Shown: piece after piece, positions 11,403-25,300 of the stretch | How the letters are laid out: each line of letters begins with the position of its first letter | Numbering within the stretch: the stretch's first letter is position 1 | Made by a program: the position numbers and the translations under genes | Origin: Owenia fusiformis | Taxonomy: Eukaryota; Annelida; Polychaeta; Sabellida; Oweniidae | NCBI GenBank assembly: GCA_903813345.2 | Contig: CAIIXF020000003.1 | Span: forward strand, 21,776,931 to 21,840,930 | Direction: 5' to 3' | Length of the DNA stretch: 64,000 nucleotides | Notes under the pieces: generated by a model | What the model saw: the letters and a program-made list of their open reading frames with translations, nothing else | The model's database searches: none | Told to the model about the DNA's origin: nothing

Positions 11403-14400
11403 TTAACCAATTTAATTTTGATTCTTACGTTAACTTTTTTGTTTCGAACTTTGGACTATTTGGGTTTGAACTATTACCATTTTGGTTCGAAACATTTAAA
11501 TATTTTGGTTCGAACCTTTTCACATATTTGGATTAGAAATTGAATGAAGCTTATTTCTGAAAGCATATCTTCAATCTTTTTCGAATGCTTAAAAATAAAC
11601 ATCGAAGCTAATTCAAAAAATATTTCAGTTTGACACTTTATTTTCATTGTTTGTTGTTTTGTTTTTGGTGTTTGATATTTGATCTTTCAAGTTCGATGTT
11701 TTGTTTTTTTTCTTTTGAAGTTGCTTTATTCGCAGTTTGGACTTAAGATTTAGACGTGGATGAGACGTGTAACTATTCATTTGAATAATTAAATACTAGA
11801 TATGGATTGATTGAATAAAATTTTCACATTTCTACAAAAACTGTGAAAGTTTGAATTGAAAAGTGAAATTTCAAACAAGGAAAGGGAATTATCAAAGGAA
11901 GAATTGATTAATTTGAAGAAAAATTGGAACAATTGAACTGAAAGTGAAAATTTATTGAATAAAAATGAAATATCAATTATAAAATTGAAAAGATCGAATA
12001 AAGACGCAGAAAAAATGCCAAAGATCAGGGGTTAAGCTAAGGTTCTGAGAGCAGCCGGTAAAAATGGCATTATGGTCCAGTTGCCCACTATACCACTGAA
12101 AAAATCAACTGGTCCGTATCAAAAGTAACCTGGCAAAGGACCAGTGGACAGGCCCTTAGCTCAAGTCCTGTTGGTGATCACAAGTCCAGTTCCAAAGCAA
12201 AAACAAATACTGTTGTAGAGATTGAGCTAAAACATATTTGCCTTAGTATATCGCGATCATATGTCTATTGATTTATTTATTAAAGAAGCCTTGTCTATGA
12301 TCGATCTCTGCTCCCTAATACGGATTAACACTCGTGCACACTTCATAAAGTAGGAATTAAAATATAGGGCAGGATTATATCCGCATTTGTTATCATACCT
12401 TGTATGTGTTCATTCATCAGGGAAAGTCTCAATACTGATATATCAATGCATTTTCAGAATATTGATATTAGTAATTTGTTCGTATATCACCGGAATTATC
12501 GTGAGACGTAAATCCAGTCATACAAATCCTGGATTTGTGTCACTCAGAAATCTGGAATAACACAAAACGATGTTGAACTTCGTAAAACATCGGAACCATT
12601 TGAAGTCATGGATCTTGTCATACTTATTTGTTCGTGTCAACTAAACAACCGTAAAAATACAACCAATAAACATCAAAACTATGGTGAGACACGAATCGAA
12701 TCCTGCCATGTATGTTCATATACCCATCAAGTGTCCAGAGTAACCCGAAACGATATTCGTAAAACATCGGAAACATAAACATTTACCTTTACGCCCAAGT
12801 CCTGATCTTTATTGTCACTTTTTACAATTATTAATAGACATCAAAACTAGAATATGGCAACTCCACGGAGTGGCAAACCCCTACATAATATAATATTCAC
12901 AATCTACTGTAACAAAATATGCCCACCGATTTCTCGCAGAAGGCGTCTAATTTTGATTTCCCGAATCTCGAAACAGATATATGATACAATTATTGTATGT
13001 TATCTCCTCTCTGTTTTCTCGATCCTCATAAATGAGCCCTGGGGCTCGGGCCTAGAAAACTTGGAATATACGTGAAATATATAATATTTTATAGATAACA
13101 ACCAGCTTTTCAAACAGTAATCATCATTTCTTTGGTTAGCAATTATATACCTAGATATTCGCGAAAAATCCCACATTTGAAAAATATTTTTGCTTAAATT
13201 GCGTTTCCATAAAAAATAAGAATATATCCATGCACTAGCATTTGAGTCATCCAAACAGGACATGCGGATAATTATAACATATGACTATCGATACAACCAT
13301 GAGAACAAGCCACGACTATTCAAGAACAACAAAAATACAAAATATTAAAAGACGAATTGCAGATCTGATCTCATCGTAATTTTTGAAACATCGAAGTCAT
13401 GTCGACACATTGTTTCACCCTACTGAAATTACAGTGTAAATCATAATCACGGGAGATTGCAAAAAAACAATTTAGATCAGATTCAGAATCAAATCAAACA
13501 ATTAAACCAGATCTCATTCGATCTGGTTTATGGTTTTGTTGAGTTGATTGCTATGGCTGTTATTCGACCACGAAAACGATTAGACAGTGCATTTATCATT
13601 ACTTATTTTGGTATGCTCTCATATGATAATCCCTTAAGTTGATGCGAATTTCTTCTTGCATGATCATCTTGATTCATGACGGTATTTCAATGGCTCCACC
13701 TTTTATTAAGACCACATTGGAAGTCCATGGCGGGAAATTTAACCTGGTCTGTCAAAGGCATCCTGTTAAGTTATCATTTTTGTTCTGCACGCAGGAATAA
13801 TCTCCGATTCTAAATCTTAGACTAAATATTAGGTTCCGGCGGGGTGTTCGGCAATTACCATCAATCAAGTTCTACCACGTTATTACCGAACCATACACGC
13901 TTATTACGGCATGCCGATGTTTGCACATTCGCAATCATGGTAATTTTATTACACGTTTAGTCTTCACTCTTGATAGCGAGAATAGAAAACATATTAATTT
14001 CCCGATTTATTACTTTTGGTGGATACCATACAACTTAAAATAGAATTGGTTGAGATGACATAGAAAAATACACCAAATGTCTCCCATTAACCACAATTCC
14101 CAGTAAACAAAAGATCAACGCATCACGTAAGGCCTAAGTTATGATTTATGCATTCTTTGTAAACAGTTGTTGTGAAAAGCTCAGTAAAAGTCAATGCTCT
14201 TTTCAAAGATCGAGATGCCTTAACTGTCTGTCCTTGTAATTACGTTATAGGTCGTTTCCATGCATGGTGGCACTCAATTTAGCAGAGTGGTGCGGAGAAA
14301 TGAGCATCCACGTTTGATTGCTTCTATTCAGATGAAGTGACTTGGTATCTCATTGTTGAAATAAAGAATTGACTTACTGGATTCCAATACTCTAAGCGTG

Positions 14401-14438
14401 GTCGTGGTTTATATAATTGCAATGCTATAAACACACTC
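11403..14438. other. AT-rich stretch with minor repeats
   Basis: TTCGAAC-type words continue to about 11530. Two diverged direct copies lie at about 12495-12600 and 12680-12775; both end CGTAAAACATCGGAA. A short hairpin (AAACCAGATC…GATCTGGTTT) lies at about 13504-13529. No gene could be supported. Confidence 0.5.
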
Positions 14439-14629
14439 GCGGATCCAGAAGTTAACAAGAGGGGTGTGGGGATGGGGGAGGGGCTTTCAAATAAAAAAAT
14501 AAAAAAATTTAAAGCCCTTTTATGATAATTTAAAAAGGCCAAGCGAAGCCAAAAAGGACCACTTAAATAAGGCCCTAAACATTTTTTGGGCAAATAATTT
14601 TTTGGTCTCTTTTGGGCCCATGGATCCGC
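14439..14629. mobile_element. possible MITE with GCGGATCC ends
   Basis: GCGGATCC (14439-14446) and GGATCCGC (14622-14629) bound a 191-bp segment. It contains a G-rich left part, an A-rich middle and a right half with AAAAAGG/CCAAAAAGG words. The open frame reported across it on the minus strand is not protein-like. Short terminal repeat and no second copy here, so moderate support only. Confidence 0.5.
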
Positions 14630-16208
14630 CATAATCGAAAAGTATTTTCACAAATCCCACAATTATTAAATAGGAAATGTTTCAATATCGTTATACAGCC
14701 ACAACTGCAATATGAAATATTTCAGAGACAGAACTCTAATTAGGGTTTCTATTATTACACGGATCTTGAAAACCTCGAGGATATATGTTCATTAATCACA
14801 AACGATACTTGAAATTTTCTCAAACAGAAGCCAATTATACATTTGGAGAAATAACACGAACGATATATCGAAACTTTCATTAAAAATACATACTTTCTAT
14901 TTGTTCTTGTTCATTTGTTCTTTATATTTCAAATAATTAAACTTATTTTTAATTATTTATCTTTTTATCAATTGATTTAACTATTTTATTAAGCGTCTTA
15001 TAACAAGGCTCAGGGGCAATGTTCTTGCAAGGCCATAAATTTGCTTTATCATAAACAGAGGCTTTAGTAAATAAAGATGGTTATCAATACATCGTATTTA
15101 TTGAGCCATAAATAAACGAAAGTATCCTTTTAGCTCAGTTATAGGACGTAACCTGTTCTTTAAACAGCAAGACAATGCTTTCTTTATAGCCCATGACAGA
15201 CGTATAATTGCGTTGTCTTTTAAACTTAGATTTCTTTCAAACCGTCTGCCATTTTGAAACGGGGACGTTCGTTATCGTTTCGAATAAGCTTCGTTGATAG
15301 CTGTAATTGATCGGAGATCACCCATTCATGTAGAAAAACACAGCTGTGTTCTTCAGCACGAATAAGAAAGATCTGTAAGTAAACTGTCAGGGAAACAAAT
15401 AAAGCTATTAATGATTGATGTGATAATCTAAAAGATTCCGATTTTATCTCCTGGGATTCTCAACGATCAGCATTAGTTATAGCTTTGTCGCAAATCTATC
15501 ATTAGATTATGTACACGATTTGATATCCAGTAGTTGGGAAATGAGCATGTTAATTGCACAAAACATTTTCCTATGTACACATAGCTTGCTTCATTACTCT
15601 AATGGGTAAAAATGATATGTACCTTTTTTATGGTGCAAGGATTAACTGCGTTTTGGCGTTTAGAATGGTTGCTTACCGCACGATTTTGAAAGTAAACGAC
15701 AAAAGTATAATTCAATCATAATATTGTTGGTTGGTTCTGTAAGGTAGGTGGAACAACTATAGTATCCCATTTTCTCCCTAAGGAGAAGTCTCGCAGCCAG
15801 ATGCACAGTACAACGAAATGATAGCGATTTAAAGGTAGGTAAATGGCAATACTTTGAGCACAATATGATTTGTTGGTTTGTGCTGGGAAAGCTATGTGAC
15901 GTCAGCGTTAAGTAGCCATATCAACTACATTTCATTGTCTTCGAAGGAAAAGTCCCTGAAGCAGATACCCCCACCCGCTGTCTTTCTCTTAGTCTCACCT
16001 GATCTAGCTTTAGGATTATGAGATTTTGTTATCCCGCGCGGATGCCTTGAGAAAATATAGCAGGTGCCTTGGTGTACGTACTTTAAGAAAATGTACATAA
16101 AAGTTCATCTATGTAACCTACATATACCATATATAGTATGGTATATAGTCTAGATAGGAGTGAGATATCTGAGGCCACACTCGTTTTTTGGTAGTCTTGT
16201 CCCAAGAC
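14630..16208. other. AT-rich stretch, nothing recognised
   Basis: No gene, RNA or organised repeat could be supported in this stretch. Confidence 0.5.
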
Positions 16209-16210
16209 TG

Positions 16211-16264
16211 TGTACCCCACCCCTGTGTACTTCACCTACACAAAGTGAAGTAGACGGGGGTACA
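16211..16264. repeat. nested hairpin
   Basis: TGTACCCC pairs with GGGGTACA (16211-16218, 16257-16264), and inside it TACTTCAC pairs with GTGAAGTA (16228-16235, 16245-16252). It could extrude as a cruciform or be part of a decayed element. Confidence 0.6.
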
Positions 16265-16726
16265 CAACAGGGGCGGATCTGAAAACTAACAGCCCAGGCA
16301 GGGGTTATATTGAAAATGTTACGGAACTCAGTACCCACAGGCCTCTTATACTGTAGTGTATACACCAACGAACTAAGAGATATGATATAATATTATGGAT
16401 AAACACGTTACCATTATAGTATGATAGGAATCTAAAATATGCATCGATCAGAAGTTGGATACATATCGGCAATTCCATTCAGTAACTCGATGTAAGGTTT
16501 GTATACATTGGTTCAAGTTTAATTGTCATAATCCTAAATTAGGTAATTATTAATTAATTGGCATTCGAGCGAGGAATTGGTGTTAATATATCAAATTCTG
16601 CCCAAAGGGATTTCTAATAACTAGTCTAATAGGTCTTGGTCTCATTGCCATAATTATTGCTTTGGGGCTTATGCGTCCCTATTTCACTGCTCTCAATCAA
16701 GCACCCTTGGTATATGCAGCAATGGA

Positions 16727-16790
16727 CCGGTCGAGTGCAACAGCGTAACAGGTGCGGTCCGGTCGAGTGCAACAGCGTAACAGGTGCGGT
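16727..16790. repeat. perfect 32-bp tandem duplication
   Basis: Two identical 32-bp copies (16727-16758 and 16759-16790) begin CCGGTCGAGTGCAACAGCGT. No mismatch, so the duplication is recent or was copied by slippage. Confidence 0.9.
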
Positions 16791-16839
16791 ACAACGGTTA
16801 TTTGTGAATTTAAATTGCCCATAACTAATTGTTTATATA

Positions 16840-17655
16840 CAGGGTGTCAAATCAGTCCCCTCCCCCTCAACAGGTAAAACCAAGATATCAAGATATATAC
16901 CAAGTATGATCTATCATTGGATCTATAACTTAGAGCTCATCCTGAGATACATTCATATAGTGATATCAGACTCAGGGATTAGTCTCGTACCCTTATTTAC
17001 ATAAACTTGCAGAAGATCTAACCTTGTAATCTGAAATTTTTATATTACTTTTAAAGATTGTAAATATGTTGTGACCTTGTTTATGTTTTATGTTTATTGT
17101 ATTAATCTAACAATGTAATTAGTTTATATGAAATCCGATTTGAAATCGGGAATAAAAGATACATACATACATACGTTGATTGGCGTATATCTGACACATG
17201 TCAATCAATCTCACAAATTTTTACATTGTAACAATTGGGGTGACCATAGGCCTAAAAACAAGGCAATTTGGCATAATTGGCACAATAATGGCATGGTATA
17301 AGAAAAGCCATAAGGACCCAAAGATGACAACATATATGGCAATGAATTAAACCTATTTCTGGATAGGATTAAATGTGTAGAAAATAGAGGTGCAAGGAAA
17401 GTGGTGAAAACCCTTTTGTAACAAGTGGAATGTGAAAAAGGTTAACTTTTTGACGTATTCCCGAGGTCATATCCTTCTCATTTTGACGCTTAAGGAGGGT
17501 ACATTAACTACAAAGGACATCATGAAAATATTCCATCCAAAATACTTGAGAGTTGGTGAGTTAATATAACTGAGGATGATCTTTCCAATGGTATATCACA
17601 GTAGGTACCATATATTTAGCTGTAGCAGTAGGGGCGGTACTTATATGACACCCTG
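16840..17655. mobile_element. 816-bp TA-flanked TIR element (CAGGGTGTCA ends)
   Basis: The ends CAGGGTGTCA and TGACACCCTG are perfect inverted repeats, each flanked by TA (16838-16839, 17656-17657), the signature of Tc1/mariner-type integration. No transposase frame was seen. It is interrupted by a retrotransposon-like 3' tail at about 16990-17174. Confidence 0.75.
16990..17174 (+). mobile_element. probable non-LTR retrotransposon 3' tail
   Basis: The segment ends with a small hairpin (CCGATTTGAAATCGG), an AATAAAA signal and a short ATAC microsatellite (about 17158-17174). This is how many CR1/RTE-type 3' ends look. No coding part is present and the 5' boundary is uncertain. Family assignment is inference. 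Confidence 0.4.
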
Positions 17656-17657
17656 TA

Positions 17658-19310
17658 TACTTTTTGTGAATACTTGGGGATCATAGTTGATTACGATCAA
17701 ATAGGATGGGGTAGGGTCAACAAAATACTTCGGCTGCGTCTAGACATATAGTAAATACTGAAAGCTTGGAGCATTGTATATCCGCCCACGTCTAGCCACG
17801 CAGTATCCCGAGGTATGAAACATTTGTTGGGAGTCGCTGAATTCGAACATGTTTCCCGAGAACTATCATTCATAGCATTATAGTCCTTTAGAGCATTGAC
17901 GTTCGTAATCATAAACTCAGGTGAAGGAGATATGGGTGTATATCTTGAGTAATTGACGTTGAGCCATTATTCCATTAACAGAAGCATGCAGAGGATGTGG
18001 GTTTACTTAATCAATCAGAGTAAAAGAGGTGAAATACAACTCGAAGTCATGGCACGGTCATTTATAGAAAGCATCTAATGATCTATCCATTAATGATAGC
18101 ATCCATCCCGTAGTTCATCCCGTAGTTCGCAGCTCTCACGCGATTCTTACTCTAAGTCTCTAATATGGCCTACGTATACATAAAAGGCTTTTTAATAATT
18201 GTGTCATTTAATGTAGGTATATTGGTAGCATTTTGGGAGTCGTTTTAGTCTGACATGAACAAGTGTTAAAGATTCGAGTCGATTAACTTGTCTCAATAAT
18301 GAAACGTCTACACCAGTAATCCAGAGTCATAATTACGACATTGGTCTCATTTTACGTCATGGTGTCGTAAATCATCACTTTATTTATGATAATTCGGTTC
18401 TGGAACGTCACGTTTGAGAGAAACGGAGAGAAAAAACGCAAGGCTGAGTGTACCTAGTCTTACTAATTGGCGTGGATGTTTTCCTATATGTTTTGGACGC
18501 TCGCGTACTCACATCGGACACAAACTTTTAAAAATCGCCCTTTTTACTAGTACTAGTACTAATATTCTTGTTGACCAAGGAACTGAAAATGTTGATATAT
18601 CTGCCATTACTTCTAGCATATTCACGATAGATACAAGACAGTCATGGTTGATCATGTACCTATTGAGGAAGATATTACCTCTATAGGACATCATTTCAGA
18701 CTGTATATTGATGAAAAATAGCAATTCAATCTCAATGAGTATCAGTGTAATCATCCCGAATTACCCATCACCAACGTTAATCACAGAAATCACATCAATC
18801 ACAATATCTGCAAAACACGCCACAACTAAAAGCATATGTCAACAACCACCCTTATATAATCTAACACTTCTTTGTTTACAAGTCTTGGCGCAGAGGTTAG
18901 TTATAAGAAGTTAAGTAAAACGAATGGGAAGGACATAAAATAATGTATACATGAACAACATACACATGGTAATTAAGTAAGCTTAGCCTTTTAGATAATT
19001 AATTGGCATATGCGGATGATGTTATTTTGCGTTAAGTAGACTTTGATGCCTGTGTCGGTGTATACTTATTAGCATCTATGAAATAACACGAATGGTCCCA
19101 CATTCTCTTAAACCTCATGACTTGCTCGAATGATCAAAACATTCATAAACTAACTAGTTTTTTAATTGAGATATCCATATTTCTATCTTTAATGTACATG
19201 GCTCTGCTATTTCTATGATGCACAAATCTACGTCTTTTGATCACGTTTACCTTTTATCAAGAGCTTTTCAGTGTGACATTTGACTAATTAAGTTTTCATT
19301 TTATTTCCAG
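17658..19310. other. intergenic or intronic, nothing recognised
   Basis: Searched for the missing upstream GTPase exon with a GxxxxGK(S/T) P-loop and found none. A short TACTAG repeat occurs at about 18545-18560. The open frames here have no recognisable features. This may be the upstream intron of the RGK gene. Confidence 0.45.
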
Positions 19311-19393
19311 ATGAATATTTCGAAAAATCAGTCGCAGTACAACTAGATGAAAAAGAATCCACGCTAAACTTCTTTGTTTTACCTAGCAATGAG
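19311..19393 (+). CDS. RGK GTPase exon A (switch region)
   Basis: 83 bp between TTATTTCCAG and GTAAGA. It starts with the last two bases of a split Asp codon (phase 1 intron before it) and ends in phase 0. It encodes EYFEKSVAVQLDEKESTLNF then FVLPSNE, comparable to the 'xYERTLxVDGExATxxLxDxWE' stretch of RGK proteins but without the usual D-x-W-E. Confidence 0.82.
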
Positions 19394-22300
19394 GTAAGAT
19401 TATGAGTAAGTCATTAGTCTTTAAGAGGGATGGAGCTACACGTTTTTTGGAGAACGTGAACGTTTGCTATTATAACCGTCAGAGATTATCATCTCTTTCT
19501 AAATACAGAGTCCAAAAAGAACTACTTCCCAGCTAGTTAAGTACATGATGTGGAAAGTAGTCCCCCGGGAACCATACTTTTTATGTTCAACGTTCACGTT
19601 CCTCAAAGCAATGCTAGCTTAAGGTAGTTTCGCACGATGCCAAATTAAATCGCCCCGAAATACATTAACCTCCATATCAATTAGTTGACGTTGAACTCGT
19701 TTCCAATTCCTGGTTAATACTGTTTTTATGGTTGTGTCTGAATTCAAAATTTCCGGAATAAATCCAAATGGTGTATTTATTAGCTTGGTTGAACTCACAA
19801 ATCAATATTGAAAACGATTAAGTAAAAGGATTAACGATTTGATTATCATTGATTTCCCAAAGATTCATTCTCCCACAACAACATTTATCTCCTTCCTTTA
19901 TTCATTACTACCTATAAAATGAGAATAAGTCATGAGACACTGTCAGGCAAATCGAAAGTCGGGAAACGACCGGTCGCAGCTAAAAAAACAAAAATTGTGA
20001 TCGGCTGTCTTGTTATTGCAGCTCTTGAAATAAAGCTCTCTGAATGGACGCCGATCGGTCTAGTCAGTGTCTTAGTTACTATTTTCATTATTTTTCCATC
20101 CATTATCATTCAACGTCGCGCCATTGAAATATCTTCCTCTCATTACTTTACGGCATTGTGGTATGTTTTCGCACTTCATTCGACAATGACTGATTATGGT
20201 TTGTCAGGTAAACTATATCTGGGAACAATGAGACGGTGATTTAACACCAGGTAGACCTTACTTAGGTAGCAAAAACACAATGGAATGAACTGGCTGAGAA
20301 TGATGTACATTACAACACTATCAAAATGTATACGTTTGGGTCTGGGAGAGGTTTAATGCAAACTGTGTCGCTATAGAATGAATTCCCTCACTATTTTTGC
20401 AAGTTGGTCGACGTCAGGTGCACGCATGTACGTATGGACATAAGTGAAAACCCAACATGACTTTGTTTTAAAAATGTCAGGCATTTAAATTCAAAAATGT
20501 CATTTGCTTATTAAACGAGCACTCTTGTTATCCGCACCGAGTTTTTTTGGAGGCACAGTCTACATAGGGTGTAATTGATAATCAACTAGTCCAGGTCAAG
20601 GTCAATACGACAGTAACTGTTATAGGGTCGGTGTTGCGGGGGGGGGGGGGTGTTTATAATCTTAACGTTTATGTGACAAATGTATTATATTGTAGCAAAA
20701 CACACATTCTGACGGTGTGTTTTTGAAGAGTTTGCACATGAAAAGTTGAAAATGCATGAAGTGAATACATTAATTACATAAAGGTGATCACATCATTTTG
20801 GTTGTAACACTTTTGAAAGTAAACATTCTTCTTCAAATTATGAACTTTAGGAGCTTTAGGAGCCCTTTCAGTATTTTTCGTTATTTCAGGAGTTCTCAAA
20901 ATATAGTGGCGTTGATGCCTATGTGATCGTCTATTCAGTGGCTGACAAGTCGAGCTTCAAGCAAACGAAAGAACACACAAAGTTTATACGAAAACATATC
21001 TCCAGGGAAATGCCCATCATCATAGTTGGGAACAAGAGCGACATAGTCCGCCAGAGACAAATTACACCTGAAGGTAACGTATTTTTGTATATACTAATTT
21101 CAATCCGTCAGAGACAAATTAGACTTGTTGGTAAGGTTAACCCCTCTTAGTTGAACAACTTGAGATGTCCCTTTGGACATCCTTGCTGCAAGGGTATTTT
21201 ACAAGTATATATTTGAGCATAAATGAAGTCCTTTGAAGAAGGATGCCTTTGGATCGCGTGTTAAAGGCTTTTTATATAAGACGATTAAAAATATCTTCAA
21301 AGTCATTTTCCGAATGTTTGTAATTAACCCTACTATCACACCAAACTAGTTCTCACTACGTTCCCGAAAACGGGCTTTAACTGTGTACGAACGGACTGGA
21401 CCTACTGAGAACCATTTGGGATCTATTTACAAACTTCATCGAATGTACTCGAACGGGTAGGTCCTCTAGAACTTAGACAATGCTCAAAATGTTCTCGTGG
21501 TCGTGACGTTCTACAATTAGAACGAGTGACAATTCTAACGACGAGCTGGACGTACTACGAACGGAACCGTCGTACTTCAATCCTACTAAGGACGTTTTAA
21601 CAACGAGTTGAACTATCTGAGGACGTGTTGAGAACGAGGTAGAACTAATTGCAAACGGGTTTAAACTGATTAAGAACGTATTTAACACTGCTTATGAACG
21701 AGTTAGCAAAAATGTAGCTATCACACCAAACAAGTTGCCACTGCGTTCTTCAAAACTGGTTTTTAACTGTGTGCGAACGGAATAAACGTAGCTCTATTCC
21801 TACCATAGAAAACCCTTTAACTGGAACTACCTGTTTGACCAGTCAGGAGAAAGCTACTGAATTTCAAAAATATTTCTCTAACATGTATCACTTAGAACCA
21901 GATGCATTGAATAATGATATTCATTTTCCTGACAGATGCAATAACAAATTAGAGAACATTTACTTTGACCAACAGGAAATTATCTCTATAATTAAGGATC
22001 TTGACCCCTCAAAAGCAAATGGTCCAGATGGAGTTACAATAAAAATGCTCCAGCTATGCAGGAATACTATTTCTGTGCCACTTAATTTACTTTTTCATAA
22101 AATTTTGACCACAGGTAATTTTCCCCAGAACTGGAAATTAGGGGATATCTGCCCAATATTTAAAAAGAATAATAAGAATGACATAAGAAATTATAGACCT
22201 ATATCTCTTCTCAGTATTACTTCCAAAATATTAGAGCGAATTGTCTACTCTAAGATGTACGAACATTTAATTGAAAATAACTTATTGTATAAATACCAGT

Positions 22301-25300
22301 CCGGTTTTTTGAAAGGGCACAGCAATGAGTTACAACTGTTAGCCATCCAAAACCTAATTTGGCGCAATTTTAGCGACGGCAATGATACACGTGCAATTTT
22401 TTTGGATATTTCGGCCGCGTTTGACCGTGTCCCCCATTACCTTCTTCTAAAAAAGTTGAAAGCGTATGGATTTTCAGGAAACTTATTAGTTTTTCTAAAA
22501 TCTTATTTGACTGATAGGAGTGTCAAAGTAACTGTGAATGGCAAATGTTCTGACACCTCTCCTAGCAACTACATAAACTGTTCTGTGCCTCAGGGAAGTA
22601 TTCTCGGACCTTTGATGTTTCTCCTCTATATAAACGACTTACCGGACAACCTGACCTCAGAGTGCTTTATTTACGCAGACGACACCTCCCTCTTTGTACC
22701 TACTTCCCCAAACAATCCGCAGTCTCATATACAAATTCAAAATGATCTAAAAAAAATCGAAGCCTGGTCTAAACAGTGGAAACTAGATTTTAAACCAGAA
22801 AAGAGCAGAGAAATGACCTTTTCTAAGAAAAATAATCCAATCTATCCACCAGTTATCTTAAATGATAAACAAATTGAAAAAACTGACATTCATAAACACC
22901 TAGGCCTCATTTTTGATAAAAAATTAAGTGGGTCAGCACATATAAATTCTATCTGTGCAAAAATCCAAACAGCTCTTAACCCCTTAAAAGCACTTAAGGG
23001 TAGACTAAAATCAAAACAATTAAATATTCTCTATACAGCTTATATTCAGTCCTTATTTGATTATTGTGATATCCTTTACGACTGTGCTCCTATTTGTGAC
23101 CTTAACAGACTTGACAGTCTCCAGTACCAAGCTGGTCTAATAGTCTCTGGTGCTCTCCCAGGCTCCAGCACTTCCAAAGTACTTAACATTTTGAACTGGT
23201 CCACCTTAACTGAGAGGAGGATCCTTCACTTTAAAACAATTATGTACAAAGCCGTGAACGATCTAACACCTATTTATATCTCAGATATATTTAGGCCATT
23301 CATAAACCCTCAAGCAAGATTGTTAAGGAAATCTCGAGATTTCACTATCCCTATTCACTATCCACATAAGTCTCCAATATACAAAATGATGAACCTATGG
23401 AATGATCCAGGATCTGTTCCCTTGGAACAAAAGCTCTTGCCAACTATTGCATCTTTTAAAAGAACACTTAAATTAAATTTGTTCCCTGGTGTTGTTTCAA
23501 CAATTTGTTTAAAATTAACTCGTCAACAAGAACTTTATCTGAATAGAGCCAGGGTAGATTTAATTTTAAAAGCCCAGCTCAAAGCCCACAATTGGAGCTC
23601 AGTTGAGTCATCAAATTGTTTATGTGGTTCCCCTGAAACTTTTCCCCACTTCTTTTTCAAATGCCCTCTGAAAGAACAACAAAGAAATAAATTAATAACA
23701 GATACTTTAGGGATATATGGGGACTTATTAACTCATTTCAGAACTCAGCAAGACAAAATTCACTTTTTTCTTTTTGGGGATCCATCATTAACCCAATTAG
23801 AAATGGATAATCTATTTTCACTGGTTGCGAATTATCTCATTGAAAACACAACCAGAATCTAAATATTTTCCTGCCTATGACCTGTTTCCATTTTTCAACA
23901 TACTACCCCTCCCCCAGGATATCAGCAGCCCTCCTATCTTTTGTTTCATTGCAAGGCATTCTACCATTTACAGGTGACATCCAGGTTAAAATGAATATTG
24001 TACTTTATTGTTTAATTATATAAGGGGACATCTAATGCTTACAGCGCTTTGCCCTTTGTAATTGTATCTAAATGACTTGTGCTTACAATAAATATGAAAG
24101 ATGATAAAAAAAAAATAAACGTAGCTGCAACTTTCTAAGGTCTATTTACGAACTTTATGAACGTTCTCAGACGGGAATGTGATTTTAGAATTTTGAATCG
24201 ATTCAAAATTCGATGGCGACCATACCGTTCTGTAATCAGGTCATGTTGACCTTCTAGACTAAGAGACGCGTTCTACTACGTTGCGCACCGACGTGGTGCG
24301 ACCTGAACGAACTGCGAACGAGATGGACGTATTGAAGACTGTTTAAGAACGAAGAAGCTAATTATTTCAGACGTATTTTCCGATCACAGCCAGATTGAGC
24401 CCGTTTTACGACGTTTTCGTAGGACTGGCAAGAACTTGTAAGAACTAGTTTGGTGTGATAGGGGGGGGGGGGGGGGGTAAGGAAAAAAATTAAACATCAG
24501 ACATTGACAGGATTTGATATTCATTGTCCAATTAAAATTTCCGGTTTCCAAACCTATGGAGGGGAGTGTAGTACGCTAAAGACACATAACCCTTAAAAGG
24601 CATTACGTAAAGTCTGCCAGAGACGTTATCTTATTGTCTGCATTGTTTTCCCTTCCAGTTTTTAAGGTAGGAGTTTAAAATGCAGAGGCTTGCGATGCAA
24701 TAGTACTATATGATTCCTTAGTTCTACTGTTTTTACTACCCTTGATTGCTACTACGGCCCAGCTGTAGTGGCTTAAGCCTTTATAGCTCAGTAGGGCATC
24801 GGTCTTTGGAGCCAGGGGTTCTGGGCTCGATTCCCACACAGGGCATTGTATTTAGCACACTTTATTTCAATATCTTTATCTGGCTTGTTACACTATGCTC
24901 GTTAGTTAGCCATTCCCCTTGGTTGCCATCGGGTCATTACACTATATATCGCCGAATCTCGCTAATAAACTCCTAAAATGCATAAATATATCATCATCGA
25001 TTTCATTGTCTAGGCACCAATGGATTTGGTTTGACGTTTGTTGTGATTTGTATAAATAAAAAGTAGACATTTGGGAAGGTACTTCTTGTTTCTACAAATG
25101 AGCTTTTACTTCTTGCAATTTTCTTCTGACAATGACTCGTCTGAAGTAAAAAATGGTGCATCTTGAAATGAAAGTATCTTCTAATGGCTCATGAAACCAA
25201 GTTAGCAATTTCACTGTTTGGCATTGTATTACAATGTTAAATCGGCAATCACCAAAGCAACACTAAGTAAGTTGTAAAACGCATCCACGACAACGTGTTT

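Noticed and set aside
12025-12185. Possible MITE with AAGCTAAGG…CCTTAGCTC ends
   Set aside because: The inverted match is short and interrupted, and there is no second copy or target duplication.
19919-20239. 106-codon plus-strand frame with GKSKVGK, considered as a P-loop exon
   Set aside because: It lies after the switch exon, so the order is wrong, and the motif is not GxxxxGK(S/T) in a Ras-like context.
21769-21793. GTG-initiated start of the LINE frame
   Set aside because: These codons come from the host element and the target duplication, not from the LINE.
24777-24844. Functional tRNA gene
   Set aside because: A and B boxes fit, but the acceptor stem pairs only partly, so a SINE head or pseudogene is more likely.
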